A DNA stretch of 64,000 nt from Oligoflexia bacterium (GCA_028277945.1 JANQFH010000008.1:445442-509441); one strand, 5' to 3'; positions 42,716-52,525 are shown, counted from the stretch's first letter. The notes: generated by a model from the sequence alone, not told the origin. A program made the numbers and translations.

Positions 42716-45643
42716 TCAGTTCAACGACTCTTGTTCGTCGTCCATGAGCTCGACAGGAGGGTCGGTGGTCTCCGCAGTAGAGACAAACTGCTTGTCACCA
42801 ATCATGATGTCTGCTGCGTTCATGGAGGCGTCACGAATCTTTGCCTGGCAGTGTGGACAGGTTGTCGTGTCCGTGGTGATCTCTTTGCTGCAATAGGGGC
42901 AGGCGGTGACACGTAAGTGTACCTTGTCATCGACATCGCGGTAGCGCGGATCAGTATCGTGCAACCTGCGAAACTCCTGCACGGCCGACTCTAACAGGCC
43001 TTGCTTAAGATAGGCGTTGCCAAGACGGTAGCGTGCCTCTTTGACGGCTTCAGAGGACTCGTCTGGCGCCAATTTCAGGAACTTCTCGAGACACTCGGCA
43101 GCCTGGGCGAAGTTCTCACGGCTGTAATAGGCATGTCCGAGCAGCCGCATGGCCTCGTTCATTCCCTGACCTTCCTGGATGAGCGCGCTACAGTCTTCAA
43201 TACAACCGACATAGTCACCGGTTTGCAATTTTAGTGCGGCTATCCGCAGACGGGTTGCTGGGGTGGGTGGTTTCTTATCCAGCTTAGCGAGTTCTTCATC
43301 GAGTTTTTGTTGGGCGCGCTTATGCTGCAGCGACTGAATTTTATTCTCTAGCTGTTCGGAGTAGGCGATCTTGCATGCATGGGTGAAGTGTTGCAATGCG
43401 GTTTTGTCCTCTCCCTGGTTTTCGTAGTAGTTGCCGAGCTCAATGTGGGCAAACGGCTCTTCTGGATAGGCCTTTTCATAGCGATCGAGTATCTTCTTGA
43501 GACTGTCATTTTCCTTTTGTCGCTTGGCAATCTCAATCAGCTGCTTATAGGTATAGCGTAGGTCCTCATTTTTGTGGTGGGTAATCACCTGCGTGAAGAT
43601 GTACTTTGCCCGCTCAATGTCTTTAGTGAGGAGGTAGAGCGAGCCAATGATCTCTTGCAGGCTCTTTTGATCATCACCTTTCTCCATGAGGTTGAAACAG
43701 TGATCAATGAGGCTACTGCAGTCTTCCTCAAGGTGGTTGCTACGCTGTAGGCAAGACTGCAAGAGCGGGACGCGACCCTGACGTATGTAGATCTTTGCCT
43801 CATCTAAATAGCAGGGGGATTGGGGAAAGAGATAGGCGATCTTTCTATAAACTGCCAAGGCGGAATCAAAGTCTTCAAGCTTAACATAGCTCTCTGCCAG
43901 TGCCTGGTAGACGGGAAACTGCACTGCAGTTCGAGACCGTTTGACATAGCGGGCCAAATGTTGCACAGCCATATCCCACTGTTGCTGTTTGTAGGCTTGC
44001 CAGCCCTGCTTGCGGTCTTGGCGAATCTCGCGTTTTTGCGCCAACCGCTGTGTCGTCATTCTCGTCAGCATTAGCAGTGACAACAAACCGCCTAGCAGTA
44101 ATAGTGTCAGCAGGTAGTGCTGTTGCCAGAACTGTTGGAGTCGTAGGCCCCCGAGTTTGAGGTGAAGCCATGGGCCACCACGTCCACTACGGATGGCTTC
44201 GTTATAGCTATTGATGGAAGCTGGCAGATCGCCTTGCTTTTGGTAGGTTTCAGCGAGTGTCACATGCACTTGGCTGCGTAACTCTTTGACCTTATCGTTT
44301 TCTGGGGCAATCTTCCACGCCTTTTCGATAACCGCCTTTGCCGGATTAAGCTCTTTTTGGCGGAGCAGGCTTTCAGCCTGTGTTGTGTAGACATCGGCGA
44401 GAAGCAGGGTTGCGTTGTCGGTTGTTGCCGCTTTTTGATAGCGTTGAGCAACGCGGACTAGATCTTCAACGTGGATCTGTCGATTTTCATTGTTAAGGAT
44501 TGTTTGCAGGGTCTTTTCAATCTGCTTGGCAACGGGCAGCTGACCATTATCCTTTTCAAAGGCAGTCACGAGGAAGGCGAGTTTGCGCCAACCTTCAAGC
44601 TCAGCAGCCAGTTCAAGGTTGAGCTTGCTAAGAGTGGTGGTGATCTTCTTTGCCTGCGGATAGATGGTTTTCAGGTGTCCAAGCAGTGCTAGTGCTTGTT
44701 GTTTGCGGCCAGCATCGTTATGACGTTTGACCTGTTCAAGCCAGATCTCAAGCTCCTTGGGCTTGCGCTTTTTGGTTTTTGTTGTTGGGCTGTAAACTGC
44801 GTAGTGGCGGTAGGTTTCCAACAAACCGCTTTTCTGTGGCAAGAGTTGCATAGCCAGCTCTAGCTGGCGTAGCGCCCCTTTTTGATCGCCTTTCTCATAG
44901 AGCCTGTCCGCTTGTCGGCCGTATGCGAGCACCAGGTTTTGGGCGATGAGCTCCTTACGGTCGGAGAGATCATAGAGGAAAGCCTTGTAGTCACGGCTGT
45001 TTGAAAAATGCTCAGGGACTCGCAGTTTTTTGTCTTCTAAGGCGCCATCGCTAGGTAACATCTTTTTAACAGCAGTAAGAGCCTGGCGAAAACCCTTGAT
45101 GGCGGCAGGAAAGTTGCCAGCATAAAAATGCAAGATGCTCAACTCAGAGCGGCTTTCAATGTCGGTAGTAAAACTCTTCAAGGCCTGTTCAAATGCCTGC
45201 ATGGCGGCGTTGCGGTCTCCGCCTTCGGCATGGCTGCGTCCCAGCAGGTAATAGGTGTAGGGGCTGTTGGGAAAGAGCTCAAGCAGTCTCTCTAGGCCTT
45301 GGATGGCAGCAAGGTGATCACCAATGGTCTGTAGGTGATGCGTTTTCTTGTAGAGCCGCTCTAGTTCGCGCGGCAAAATCTTGGCGTATACCTCTTTGAT
45401 TTGCTCTCTCTGGGCAACCCAGAGGGTGTTGCCAGCAGGATCGCTGATAGTGATGGTGTTGCCAACAGCAGCGCTGTAGGTAAGCAGCAGCTTATCGCGG
45501 TAGAAAATAGACCGCTCCTCTTTGGTATTTTTAGCTCCCTTTACCGGTGCTGCGAACAGACCGTTGGCAACAAATTGAGCGACCACGAGCAGAGCCATAG
45601 AGGCAACCAACCTCAGGAACATAGGCGCACGACTTAACAACAT
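42716..45643 (-). CDS. TPR membrane protein with C-terminal zinc ribbon
   Basis: 975 residues. Signal/anchor helix (MFLRLVASMALLVVAQFVA, about 8-30), TPR region 1 (about 95-490; for example YTYYLLGRSHAEGGDRNAAM), a second membrane helix (about 501-528), TPR region 2 (about 560-905) and a zinc ribbon near 911-935 (CPYCSKEITTDTTTCPHC). A cleaved or retained N-terminal helix puts TPR region 1 in the periplasm, with region 2 and the zinc ribbon in the cytoplasm. This mirrors the convergent 690-residue protein. Function unknown; a scaffold is likely. A good promoter lies upstream. Confidence 0.8.
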   Translation of the reverse strand: MLLSRAPMFLRLVASMALLVVAQFVANGLFAAPVKGAKNTKEERSIFYRDKLLLTYSAAVGNTITISDPAGNTLWVAQREQIKEVYAKILPRELERLYKKTHHLQTIGDHLAAIQGLERLLELFPNSPYTYYLLGRSHAEGGDRNAAMQAFEQALKSFTTDIESRSELSILHFYAGNFPAAIKGFRQALTAVKKMLPSDGALEDKKLRVPEHFSNSRDYKAFLYDLSDRKELIAQNLVLAYGRQADRLYEKGDQKGALRQLELAMQLLPQKSGLLETYRHYAVYSPTTKTKKRKPKELEIWLEQVKRHNDAGRKQQALALLGHLKTIYPQAKKITTTLSKLNLELAAELEGWRKLAFLVTAFEKDNGQLPVAKQIEKTLQTILNNENRQIHVEDLVRVAQRYQKAATTDNATLLLADVYTTQAESLLRQKELNPAKAVIEKAWKIAPENDKVKELRSQVHVTLAETYQKQGDLPASINSYNEAIRSGRGGPWLHLKLGGLRLQQFWQQHYLLTLLLLGGLLSLLMLTRMTTQRLAQKREIRQDRKQGWQAYKQQQWDMAVQHLARYVKRSRTAVQFPVYQALAESYVKLEDFDSALAVYRKIAYLFPQSPCYLDEAKIYIRQGRVPLLQSCLQRSNHLEEDCSSLIDHCFNLMEKGDDQKSLQEIIGSLYLLTKDIERAKYIFTQVITHHKNEDLRYTYKQLIEIAKRQKENDSLKKILDRYEKAYPEEPFAHIELGNYYENQGEDKTALQHFTHACKIAYSEQLENKIQSLQHKRAQQKLDEELAKLDKKPPTPATRLRIAALKLQTGDYVGCIEDCSALIQEGQGMNEAMRLLGHAYYSRENFAQAAECLEKFLKLAPDESSEAVKEARYRLGNAYLKQGLLESAVQEFRRLHDTDPRYRDVDDKVHLRVTACPYCSKEITTDTTTCPHCQAKIRDASMNAADIMIGDKQFVSTAETTDPPVELMDDEQESLN

Positions 45644-45723
45644 GGCTGTAGGTTTGTTTCCTTATGTTTTTGGGTTTAGGCGATAAGTGGTGTGGTGATC
45701 GCGGCAGATTTTCCTATTTATTA

Positions 45724-45752
45724 AAGATATCAGATATTTGAGGCGGTGTAAA
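45724..45752 (-). promoter_or_regulatory. Candidate sigma-70 promoter of the TPR/zinc-ribbon gene
   Basis: On the minus strand, TTTACA (45752-45747), 17-bp spacer, TATCTT (45729-45724). Boxes match five and four of six positions. About 80 bp before the start codon. Confidence 0.5.
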
Positions 45753-45776
45753 GGCTCTTGCCAGATACCCTAGAGC

Positions 45777-45805
45777 TTGACAGTGAGTGGCAATTCTTGT
45801 AGTAA
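45777..45805 (+). promoter_or_regulatory. Sigma-70 promoter of the HU gene
   Basis: TTGACA (45777-45782, perfect), 17-bp spacer, TAGTAA (45800-45805, four of six). The start near 45812 leaves a 31-base leader with AAGGAGAGG just before the ATG. Confidence 0.75.
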
Positions 45806-45842
45806 ATAAAAGACGTTACCTGATTTTGACAAGGAGAGGACG

Positions 45843-46121
45843 ATGAACAAATCGGGACTCATTGAGGTATTAGCGGAACAGGTTGATATTACTAAGAAAC
45901 AGTCCGAGCAGATCGTCAATATTGTCTTCGACTCGATGAAAAACGCCTTGATTCAGGGCGATCGCATAGAGATCCGTGGCTATGGCAGCTTTGTCGTCAA
46001 ACACTACGAGGCCTACACCGGCCGCAACCCCAAGACCGGCGACAAGGTCTACGTCCCCCCCAAGAAACTGCCCTTCTTTAAAGTGGGTAAAGAGCTGCGC
46101 GAGCGGGTGGATAACGTTTAG
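45843..46121 (+). CDS. hup: HU/IHF family DNA-binding protein
   Basis: 92 residues with the full HU fold: MNKSGLIEVLAEQVDITKKQ, GDRIEIRGYGSFVVKHY and the arm with GRNPKTGDKVYVPPKKLPFFK. It bends and compacts DNA. PKTG and the Pro in the arm fit both HU and IHF; HU-like is the safest label. Strong ribosome-binding site and its own sigma-70 promoter. Single-gene unit, convergent with the giant exported protein; no clear terminator in the 71-bp gap. Confidence 0.94.
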   Translation: MNKSGLIEVLAEQVDITKKQSEQIVNIVFDSMKNALIQGDRIEIRGYGSFVVKHYEAYTGRNPKTGDKVYVPPKKLPFFKVGKELRERVDNV

Positions 46122-46192
46122 CCGGGTCTTGTTCTACACCTCTACCGTAACAATAAGAGAACAGCTCACAAGCAAGTTGGTTTCAGGTTGAA

Positions 46193-49100
46193 CTACCGTC
46201 GCCCTTGCCACTCTCTAAAACGTTTCAGATCGGTAACCTGTTGACCTTCGCCCGAGAGTACGATGTAGGGGTCAAAAAGTCGCAGCTCTCCTGTGCTCGT
46301 CATGCCGAAAGCCGCATCACCCAAAAATTTCCTAAAGTATCTACTACTATCCATCAAATGAAATCCGTGTTGCTCCATCGCTTGAATTAATTCATCGAGA
46401 CCACTGCTAATGGGGCAGCTCCCAAATAGTGTGCGCATTAAATCATCCTCGTGTGCTAGAACCTCCTTAATTGTACCGTCAAATTGTAACCTCGGAGCTT
46501 CTATCTTTTCATGCTCATAATGAATTTTTGCCGTTTTTGTCCAGGAGGCAGTTTCTCCCTCTCCTTGATAGATAGTAAATCTTACATTCTCCCCGAGTAT
46601 CAACAAGTACTTAAATTCAATTGCATTACGCAGAAACGCCGGCCCGTTTTCGGTCATGACCACCCTACGTTCTGGAGGAAGGCCTGTCAGTCCAAATAGT
46701 TCCAGGGTATCGTAGATCAGTTTCCTTTCAAGCGCGAGGAGATATTGCAGGTAGGTTGCCTCTAATTCACCTAGATCCGAGTCCTCGGGAACTGCATAAA
46801 CCTCTAGTACAACTCCGTCACGATCCTCTGCCTTAAAAGTCGTGCTATGGTTGGCTTCGTGAAAGATAAGTTCCCCTATTTCAACATCTGGTAACTCGCG
46901 TAGTCTTCGCTCTGCTTCTTCTACTGAGAAAGATCCTTTGCGAAGAAACCTATATGGATCAGCGCGTTTTCCAGTGACTTTTCCTCTAGCTTTTGGATCA
47001 AGGTCCCCTGTATAGACACCCAGCCCATCGAGTTCCATGACCAAAAGCGTTCGCCGGATAAAGTATTCAAGACCCTCTACACTCTGCGCAACAAAACTGT
47101 GTTCTAACTCACGATCGCCTAAAAGGTGATGCCTTTCCATCTGGCCTGCAAACTGAGTACGAATAGTTCCGGGATAGCGGCCGTCTTGTTTGAAACCAGT
47201 CAAAATTTCGAGCGCTTGCTTCAACAGTTGCTTTATCTGTTGGGGATCTTTACTTTTTAGAAATTCAATGACCTGTTGAAGTTTAAGTTCAAAATTAGTT
47301 TCTCCAGCCAAGGATCGAGCAGTTAGAGCTGTCTCCATCGCCTCTACAGTTTTTGGGCGACCAAGTTCATGCCATTTCAAGGCATCACCGTTGAGTCGTG
47401 AGGGCACAGCCGGATCCACCTCTGAGGCATACAATGCTTCAAGAGTCTCTTTGAAGTCCGCGGCAGGCCCATCTACAGATGGCTCCTCCGGAGTCATGTT
47501 ACGCATTGCCCGTTGCATCTCTCGGAGGTTACCTGGACGACCGAGTCTGTTCCAAAAATCAGTATCGTTGTTCAGGTAATCCATAACCGCATCCAGCCCA
47601 CCTTCTTTCGCTGCCTCTAGATCAGCCAAGTCTTCTTCTCCTGGTGCGTCTGAATCTGTTGTAGGCGGCTCATCATCGTCTGTCCAATCGTCTGCCCAGG
47701 GTTCATCCTCTGAGTCCTCATCTGACGCTTTGATGGTACTGTCGAGGTGTTCGTTTGGATCTTCATCTTGGTTTGGCAAAGGCTCCATGGCGGGAAAAGG
47801 TGGCACACTCTCTGGCACATCAATGACTATGGGGGGCATTACAGAGCCATCTGGATACTCTGGCACAATAATCGCTGGCTCCTGGTCAACCGTTTCGTCC
47901 GATGGTGTGGCATCTATGTGTGGCAGCACCGGCATCTCATCAAGACTTGGCTGGAATGGTGGTCCTATTGGCGCCTCTTGATCGGGTGCTGCAAGTGCGG
48001 TTAGGGGAGTTATAGATGGCAGCATAGGTTGTACATCAGATGCTGCAGGAATCATCTCTGGCACCAGGGTTGGTATCAAGAGAGGTGTTAGGGTGGGCAT
48101 CTCAGGCGTTGATGTCGTGGGAACATTTTCTGGGTTGGTTTGCAGGTTACTTTGTGTGCTTTGGTTTCTTGCTGAGGTATTGGTTTGATGGGAGGATGTT
48201 TGTCTTTGACGATTCGCTGCTGGCGAAGATTGTTGTTGTTCTAGCGTTGCGGTACCACTCCCACCTGGGTTTGGTCTATGACCAGGCGTTCCTCTTGAAG
48301 AACCCCAGGATGGGGCTTCAGGTTGGTAGGTGCTCACATAGCTACCATCGGCATTACGGTCTCCATAGACTGAGTTTGCGTTTGTTCTTCTTGCATTAGC
48401 AGCCCGAACCTGCAGACCTGAGCGTATGGTAGTAGGTTTATCGCCAAACAGTGCTGCTGCTGTTGCTTCTAACTCTAGGGCTTGCAGATCAAACCGGCGT
48501 GCCAGTTCCTTAGGGCTGCTGGTGGGGCGAGTTGAGGTGTTGCTGCGAGCACGCGGTATTGCCAACCTTGCGCCCACAGCATTAATAGGAGCAAGGGTAG
48601 CCATGCTCATAGCTCCAGCATGAGAGGCAGAGCTATGGGTAAAGCCCAGCATATCCACATAACCCCCAGGTACGAGCTTGTGTTCTGCGGCATGCCAAGC
48701 GCCACTGATGGCACTCTCTAGACCAAAAACGGTGGCTGTTGCCAAGCGTGGACTATGGATGAGCGGACCTACCGACCAAGCCGCTTGATAACCAGCAACC
48801 GCAAGACCCAGTAGAATCGATTGGATGGCAGCTACTGCCGGTTCACTACCCAGGGAGACAGAGACACCAAAGTTGGCTGTAGCCAGACCCAAGGTATGGC
48901 CCAAGCGCTCACCCATGAGTGGGGATAGACCCTTACTTAGACCTGCTCCTAAGCCAAAGGTCAGGCCCGAGGCAGCTGAGACTAACAGCCACTGTGCTTG
49001 GTTAGGCAAAACGAGTTGCCCTTGGTGCATGGAGCGAATGAGCGAGGTTGTCATCAGGGCTGTTTGGCCGATGACCAGACCTCCTAGAAAACGTAGAGCT

Positions 49101-50950
49101 ATCTTCTCAGCTAAGGCGAGTTCTGTTGCAGGGAAGAAAAAACTTCTGCCTAATTTAAAGGCCATGCCCCAACTACCAAACGAGGCAAGCGTCAGTAGTT
49201 CGGTGCCTACATTTAAAATCTGTTGGGTTGCTTCATGACCGCGCTCTAAGATATTGCCAATCTGTTGTAGTTGAGCAGGGGTGTAGTAGTTTACCGTCTC
49301 AAAGAGATTATCGAACTCATCGGCATCTTCACGCGAGGGCGCAAGAGGCTCATCCACGCCTGCCAAAGCTTTATCTGGAGCTCGCAAGAACTCAAATATA
49401 GGAACCGCCTGCATATCGAGAACTTTGTAATGCAAGAAGGGCTTCAACTTATGTTCCGCCTCAGCTCTTACTCTGAGCATAGCACCCCGGTAGGAGGGAT
49501 CTGGGGCTGCCCAAAAACGGCTGTTACGACCCATAGGATGGCCATGGCGAAGATAGCCCCATATCTGCCGGTAGTGTTGTAAACGCTTGGATGTGGCCCA
49601 AGCTTCCACATCTACTTGATGCTCTGGGTAGACCTCTTGGAGAATGGCTAAACTCTCGGGAAGTTGCTCGGATAACCTCTGCAGGCCTTGCGCATCACTC
49701 TTTGCTTCGGCAACATCACGGATCATCTCCCAAACATCTTTGGAGAGTTGCTGCAATCGCTTGCTCTTGCGCTCTAAGTCACGCTCGAGCTGCTCCGCTC
49801 CACTGGGAAAGGCTTGGGAGACTAAATAACGATAGTGCCTATCCGTGATATAGCGCTGGGTATCGATGAGAAAGGTATCTGGCTGTTCAGGATTAGGTGC
49901 TAACGCTAACCTGGCTAAGGCGTAAAGCTTTGGATAGTGATGACGATACCTAGCCACATCTCGAAGTGCTTGTGCGTAACGAACGCGTAGTAGGGGAGTG
50001 GCATCCCATCGCAGCGAGGATGCCCTAGCATCGGCTCCACGCGGCTGAGCCAAAGCATCAAACCGTGCAAACATCGGTGGCTCTGCAGCTGGCTCCAGGG
50101 CAAGAGACCATGGCAAACTAGACTTGGCCGGGGGGATCTCCAAACTGTCTTGAGTTGCTAGCCACAACGCCTCAGAGCGAACTTCGATGGTAAGATCTAT
50201 AGCCTCACGCAGGGTATCGATATGAAAATCAACAAACCCCTCTATCCCTTGATAACGCTTGGTATGCTGCCTATCCCCACGCTCCCACCGCTTGTATAAC
50301 GTAACGGTCGTGGCATCTGCCCTGGCTAAGACCTCATTGATGGCATAGCGAACCTTGAAAAAAAGATCGTTGATTATGGTAGATTCCATGGCCAACCAAA
50401 AACGCAGCGAGTAGCCACTGCCTGGCCAATAAGCAGCCATCTCACTAAAACCGTGCACCTGCAGGGCTTGATAGGCTAAGAAGAGCTCCTCTAGAGTGAT
50501 GGCATGACCATCAGGATGATAAAAACCAACTCCCAAAGAGCGGTTAGATGGATCTGTTACATAACGTAAACGCGGGATGTAGCTCTCCTCAACCTTACGA
50601 ATAGGCCGCTGAAACTCACGCCAAAACCAAAAGTCAAACTCTAATTGTTTGGCTGTTGCGGTGCGGGGATCAACGATAAAGGCTACACGAGGATCCATGA
50701 GCCTCTCTGAAGGTAACTTATGGATAACCTCCTCTAGGTTCGAACCATCTGTGAAACGAGCTAAACGGTAAAAACCAGCAACAATCTCCGGATCAAAATT
50801 AGCTAAGGCTTTGTCGAGATCATCCGATCCATGAGCTGCGGGGGCACTTGCTAGAGCTGTGTTGGCAAAGAGCAATACAAACCAACACAGCAAACCAAAA
50901 GACCTGAACAGAACTGAGAGGGTGAAAATCTTACGCTGAAACTCGGCCAT
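46193..50950 (-). CDS. Giant exported protein with C-terminal HExxH domain
   Basis: 1585 residues, family not recognised. A signal peptide (about 1-36, ending near ALASAPAA) precedes a helical N-terminal region (about 40-570). A hydrophobic Gly-rich middle with several possible membrane segments follows (about 580-640, 650-673, 687-730, 737-757). Then a Pro/Ser/Thr/Gln linker (about 800-1055) and a strongly acidic stretch (about 1057-1110). Two repeat units share LN-D-x-W-x-LGRP-x-M-x-A (about 1117-1150 and 1184-1212). The C-terminal domain (about 1215-1585) contains HEANH (1364-1368) and a Glu-rich helix about 30 residues later, suggesting a zinc peptidase. The layout resembles large toxins or effectors that carry an internal membrane region and a C-terminal enzyme. 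AGGA seven bases before the ATG. Confidence 0.7.
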   Translation of the reverse strand: MAEFQRKIFTLSVLFRSFGLLCWFVLLFANTALASAPAAHGSDDLDKALANFDPEIVAGFYRLARFTDGSNLEEVIHKLPSERLMDPRVAFIVDPRTATAKQLEFDFWFWREFQRPIRKVEESYIPRLRYVTDPSNRSLGVGFYHPDGHAITLEELFLAYQALQVHGFSEMAAYWPGSGYSLRFWLAMESTIINDLFFKVRYAINEVLARADATTVTLYKRWERGDRQHTKRYQGIEGFVDFHIDTLREAIDLTIEVRSEALWLATQDSLEIPPAKSSLPWSLALEPAAEPPMFARFDALAQPRGADARASSLRWDATPLLRVRYAQALRDVARYRHHYPKLYALARLALAPNPEQPDTFLIDTQRYITDRHYRYLVSQAFPSGAEQLERDLERKSKRLQQLSKDVWEMIRDVAEAKSDAQGLQRLSEQLPESLAILQEVYPEHQVDVEAWATSKRLQHYRQIWGYLRHGHPMGRNSRFWAAPDPSYRGAMLRVRAEAEHKLKPFLHYKVLDMQAVPIFEFLRAPDKALAGVDEPLAPSREDADEFDNLFETVNYYTPAQLQQIGNILERGHEATQQILNVGTELLTLASFGSWGMAFKLGRSFFFPATELALAEKIALRFLGGLVIGQTALMTTSLIRSMHQGQLVLPNQAQWLLVSAASGLTFGLGAGLSKGLSPLMGERLGHTLGLATANFGVSVSLGSEPAVAAIQSILLGLAVAGYQAAWSVGPLIHSPRLATATVFGLESAISGAWHAAEHKLVPGGYVDMLGFTHSSASHAGAMSMATLAPINAVGARLAIPRARSNTSTRPTSSPKELARRFDLQALELEATAAALFGDKPTTIRSGLQVRAANARRTNANSVYGDRNADGSYVSTYQPEAPSWGSSRGTPGHRPNPGGSGTATLEQQQSSPAANRQRQTSSHQTNTSARNQSTQSNLQTNPENVPTTSTPEMPTLTPLLIPTLVPEMIPAASDVQPMLPSITPLTALAAPDQEAPIGPPFQPSLDEMPVLPHIDATPSDETVDQEPAIIVPEYPDGSVMPPIVIDVPESVPPFPAMEPLPNQDEDPNEHLDSTIKASDEDSEDEPWADDWTDDDEPPTTDSDAPGEEDLADLEAAKEGGLDAVMDYLNNDTDFWNRLGRPGNLREMQRAMRNMTPEEPSVDGPAADFKETLEALYASEVDPAVPSRLNGDALKWHELGRPKTVEAMETALTARSLAGETNFELKLQQVIEFLKSKDPQQIKQLLKQALEILTGFKQDGRYPGTIRTQFAGQMERHHLLGDRELEHSFVAQSVEGLEYFIRRTLLVMELDGLGVYTGDLDPKARGKVTGKRADPYRFLRKGSFSVEEAERRLRELPDVEIGELIFHEANHSTTFKAEDRDGVVLEVYAVPEDSDLGELEATYLQYLLALERKLIYDTLELFGLTGLPPERRVVMTENGPAFLRNAIEFKYLLILGENVRFTIYQGEGETASWTKTAKIHYEHEKIEAPRLQFDGTIKEVLAHEDDLMRTLFGSCPISSGLDELIQAMEQHGFHLMDSSRYFRKFLGDAAFGMTSTGELRLFDPYIVLSGEGQQVTDLKRFREWQGRR

Positions 50951-50971
50951 ACTATATCCTGATAACTAAAT

Positions 50972-51000
50972 CTTGTATGCGATGCGTTAGGGGGTGTCAA
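50972..51000 (-). promoter_or_regulatory. Sigma-70 promoter of the giant exported protein
   Basis: On the minus strand, TTGACA (51000-50995, perfect), 17-bp spacer, TACAAG (50977-50972, four of six), about 21 bp before the ATG at 50950. The gene is therefore probably expressed separately from the polyamine genes upstream. Confidence 0.7.
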
Positions 51001-51031
51001 GGGGGGATGGGAAAGACTAAGGTGTTGAAAG

Positions 51032-51943
51032 TCAAGAGAACATTGGTTTAAAACCAAAGCCAATGAGTTTGTAGATGAGGTTGGCGGTGAGCATGGTTGG
51101 AGCGAGCATGTTTGGCTGCGGGCAGAGCTCCACAACATCGGCACCCACGACTTGGTGTTGCTGAAACAGCTGCTGCAGGAATGCGATGGTTTCTTCCCAA
51201 CCTAGCCCTCCAGGTAGCGGTGTTCCCACTGTCGGTACGATGCTTGGATCAAAACCATCCATATCAATCGATAGATAGACTGCTTCGGTGTTAATGCTGT
51301 CCAATACCCGCTGCATCCAGTCCTTATGCTTGCGGATGTTATCTATACTAAAGGTATGGATGGTACTGCGACTCTCAGCCAACTCTCTTTCACCGCTCTC
51401 CATGGTGCGTAGACCAACCTGTGTTAATGGGTAAAGAGAAGATGCATGGTAAAAGACAGAAGCGTGACCAACTGTATGGTTTTGGTAGTGCGGGCGTAGA
51501 TCTGCGTGAGCGTCGATCTGTACAATGGTAAGCTTGGTATCAGTAAACCTACGAAAACCCCGCAGCACTCCTAGAGTCACGGTGTGTTCGCCACCCACAA
51601 AGCAGGGGATCTGTTTGGCAGCGAGACACTGTTGAGTTTTGCTAGTAATTTGTGCAACTGCCTCTTCTATAGAACCGCTCTCATTGAGTTTTTGGAGTGG
51701 TTCTACCAATTCACGGTCCGTGAGGAGACGATAACGCTTGCAAGGGCTATAGCCGAGCTGCAGATCAAAATCCTCGAGCTCACCACTAACAGCAATGATC
51801 TCCTCAGGCGCGGCTGCCGTATCTTGTATGAACGAGGTGGTTATCTCCAACGGTGCCAAGATGATGTTGATCGTAGCCTCGGCAGCTTCTGGCAGCTCCT
51901 CGGGTTTGAGGTCGAGAAAATTTTTCGCGCGATAGCGAAGCAT
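51032..51943 (-). CDS. speB: Agmatinase (arginase/ureohydrolase family)
   Basis: 303 residues. Binuclear manganese motifs are present: FVGGEHTVTLG, IVQIDAHADLR and SIDMDGFDPSIVPTVGTPLP. These fit agmatinase, which would split agmatine to putrescine and urea. The pyruvoyl arginine decarboxylase that makes agmatine is encoded 9 bp upstream on the same strand, supporting that substrate over arginine. Length is normal. ATG, likely translated from the same message. Confidence 0.93.
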   Translation of the reverse strand: MLRYRAKNFLDLKPEELPEAAEATINIILAPLEITTSFIQDTAAAPEEIIAVSGELEDFDLQLGYSPCKRYRLLTDRELVEPLQKLNESGSIEEAVAQITSKTQQCLAAKQIPCFVGGEHTVTLGVLRGFRRFTDTKLTIVQIDAHADLRPHYQNHTVGHASVFYHASSLYPLTQVGLRTMESGERELAESRSTIHTFSIDNIRKHKDWMQRVLDSINTEAVYLSIDMDGFDPSIVPTVGTPLPGGLGWEETIAFLQQLFQQHQVVGADVVELCPQPNMLAPTMLTANLIYKLIGFGFKPMFS

Positions 51944-51952
51944 GGCTTTGGC

Positions 51953-52501
51953 TTAAAGGATCAAAATATTTGCGGCAATAACGGTCGTCCAAAAACCGTC
52001 TTTATGTCCCACGGCAGTTTGCGTGAGGTTTTTGGTGGTAACGATTTCATCGCTAATGCGCCAAATCTCACGTTGCTCGTCGTAACTCTTGTTTGGATCA
52101 AAATCCACTCCTAAGGTGGTGGCGAGCATCTCTGCAGCCAGGTCTTCAGCATACTCGCCGGCAACCTTTTCGTTTTCACCAAAACTGTGGTGCTCGGAGA
52201 GATAGCCAAAGTGATTTGGATCACGCGGAATGGCAAGACCAATGGAGGCAGCAATAAGACGGTGTGGTTCGTTGGTGGCGTTTTCGCTCATGACTGTGAA
52301 GACAATCTGTCCTGGTCGTAGGCTTGGTTTACCCTCTTGCAGGGAAATGAGTTTGCAGTAGGGCGGAAAGATACTCGAGACCTTGACCAAATTGTACTCA
52401 CCAATCTTGGCGTGGCGCAGGGCGACCTCAAAGCTTGCCAGCTTTTCGCGATGAACCCCGACCCCTTTGGTGAGAAAACAGCGTTTGGGTTGCAAATCCA
52501 T
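51953..52501 (-). CDS. pdaD: Pyruvoyl-dependent arginine decarboxylase
   Basis: 182 residues. KVSSIFPP holds the self-cleavage site: the chain is cut between Ser42 and Ser43, and Ser43 becomes the pyruvoyl group. Further family marks are GQIVFTVMSENATNEPHRLI, AIPRDPNHFGYLSEHHSFGE and the C-terminal GHKDGFWTTVIAA. It decarboxylates arginine to agmatine without PLP. This enzyme is common in archaea and chlamydiae and patchy in other bacteria. First gene of the operon with agmatinase; a 15-bp palindrome lies 25 bp before its ATG. Confidence 0.95.
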   Translation of the reverse strand: MDLQPKRCFLTKGVGVHREKLASFEVALRHAKIGEYNLVKVSSIFPPYCKLISLQEGKPSLRPGQIVFTVMSENATNEPHRLIAASIGLAIPRDPNHFGYLSEHHSFGENEKVAGEYAEDLAAEMLATTLGVDFDPNKSYDEQREIWRISDEIVTTKNLTQTAVGHKDGFWTTVIAANILIL

Positions 52502-52525
52502 CTCGTCTGAATGGCGCGGCGCGCC

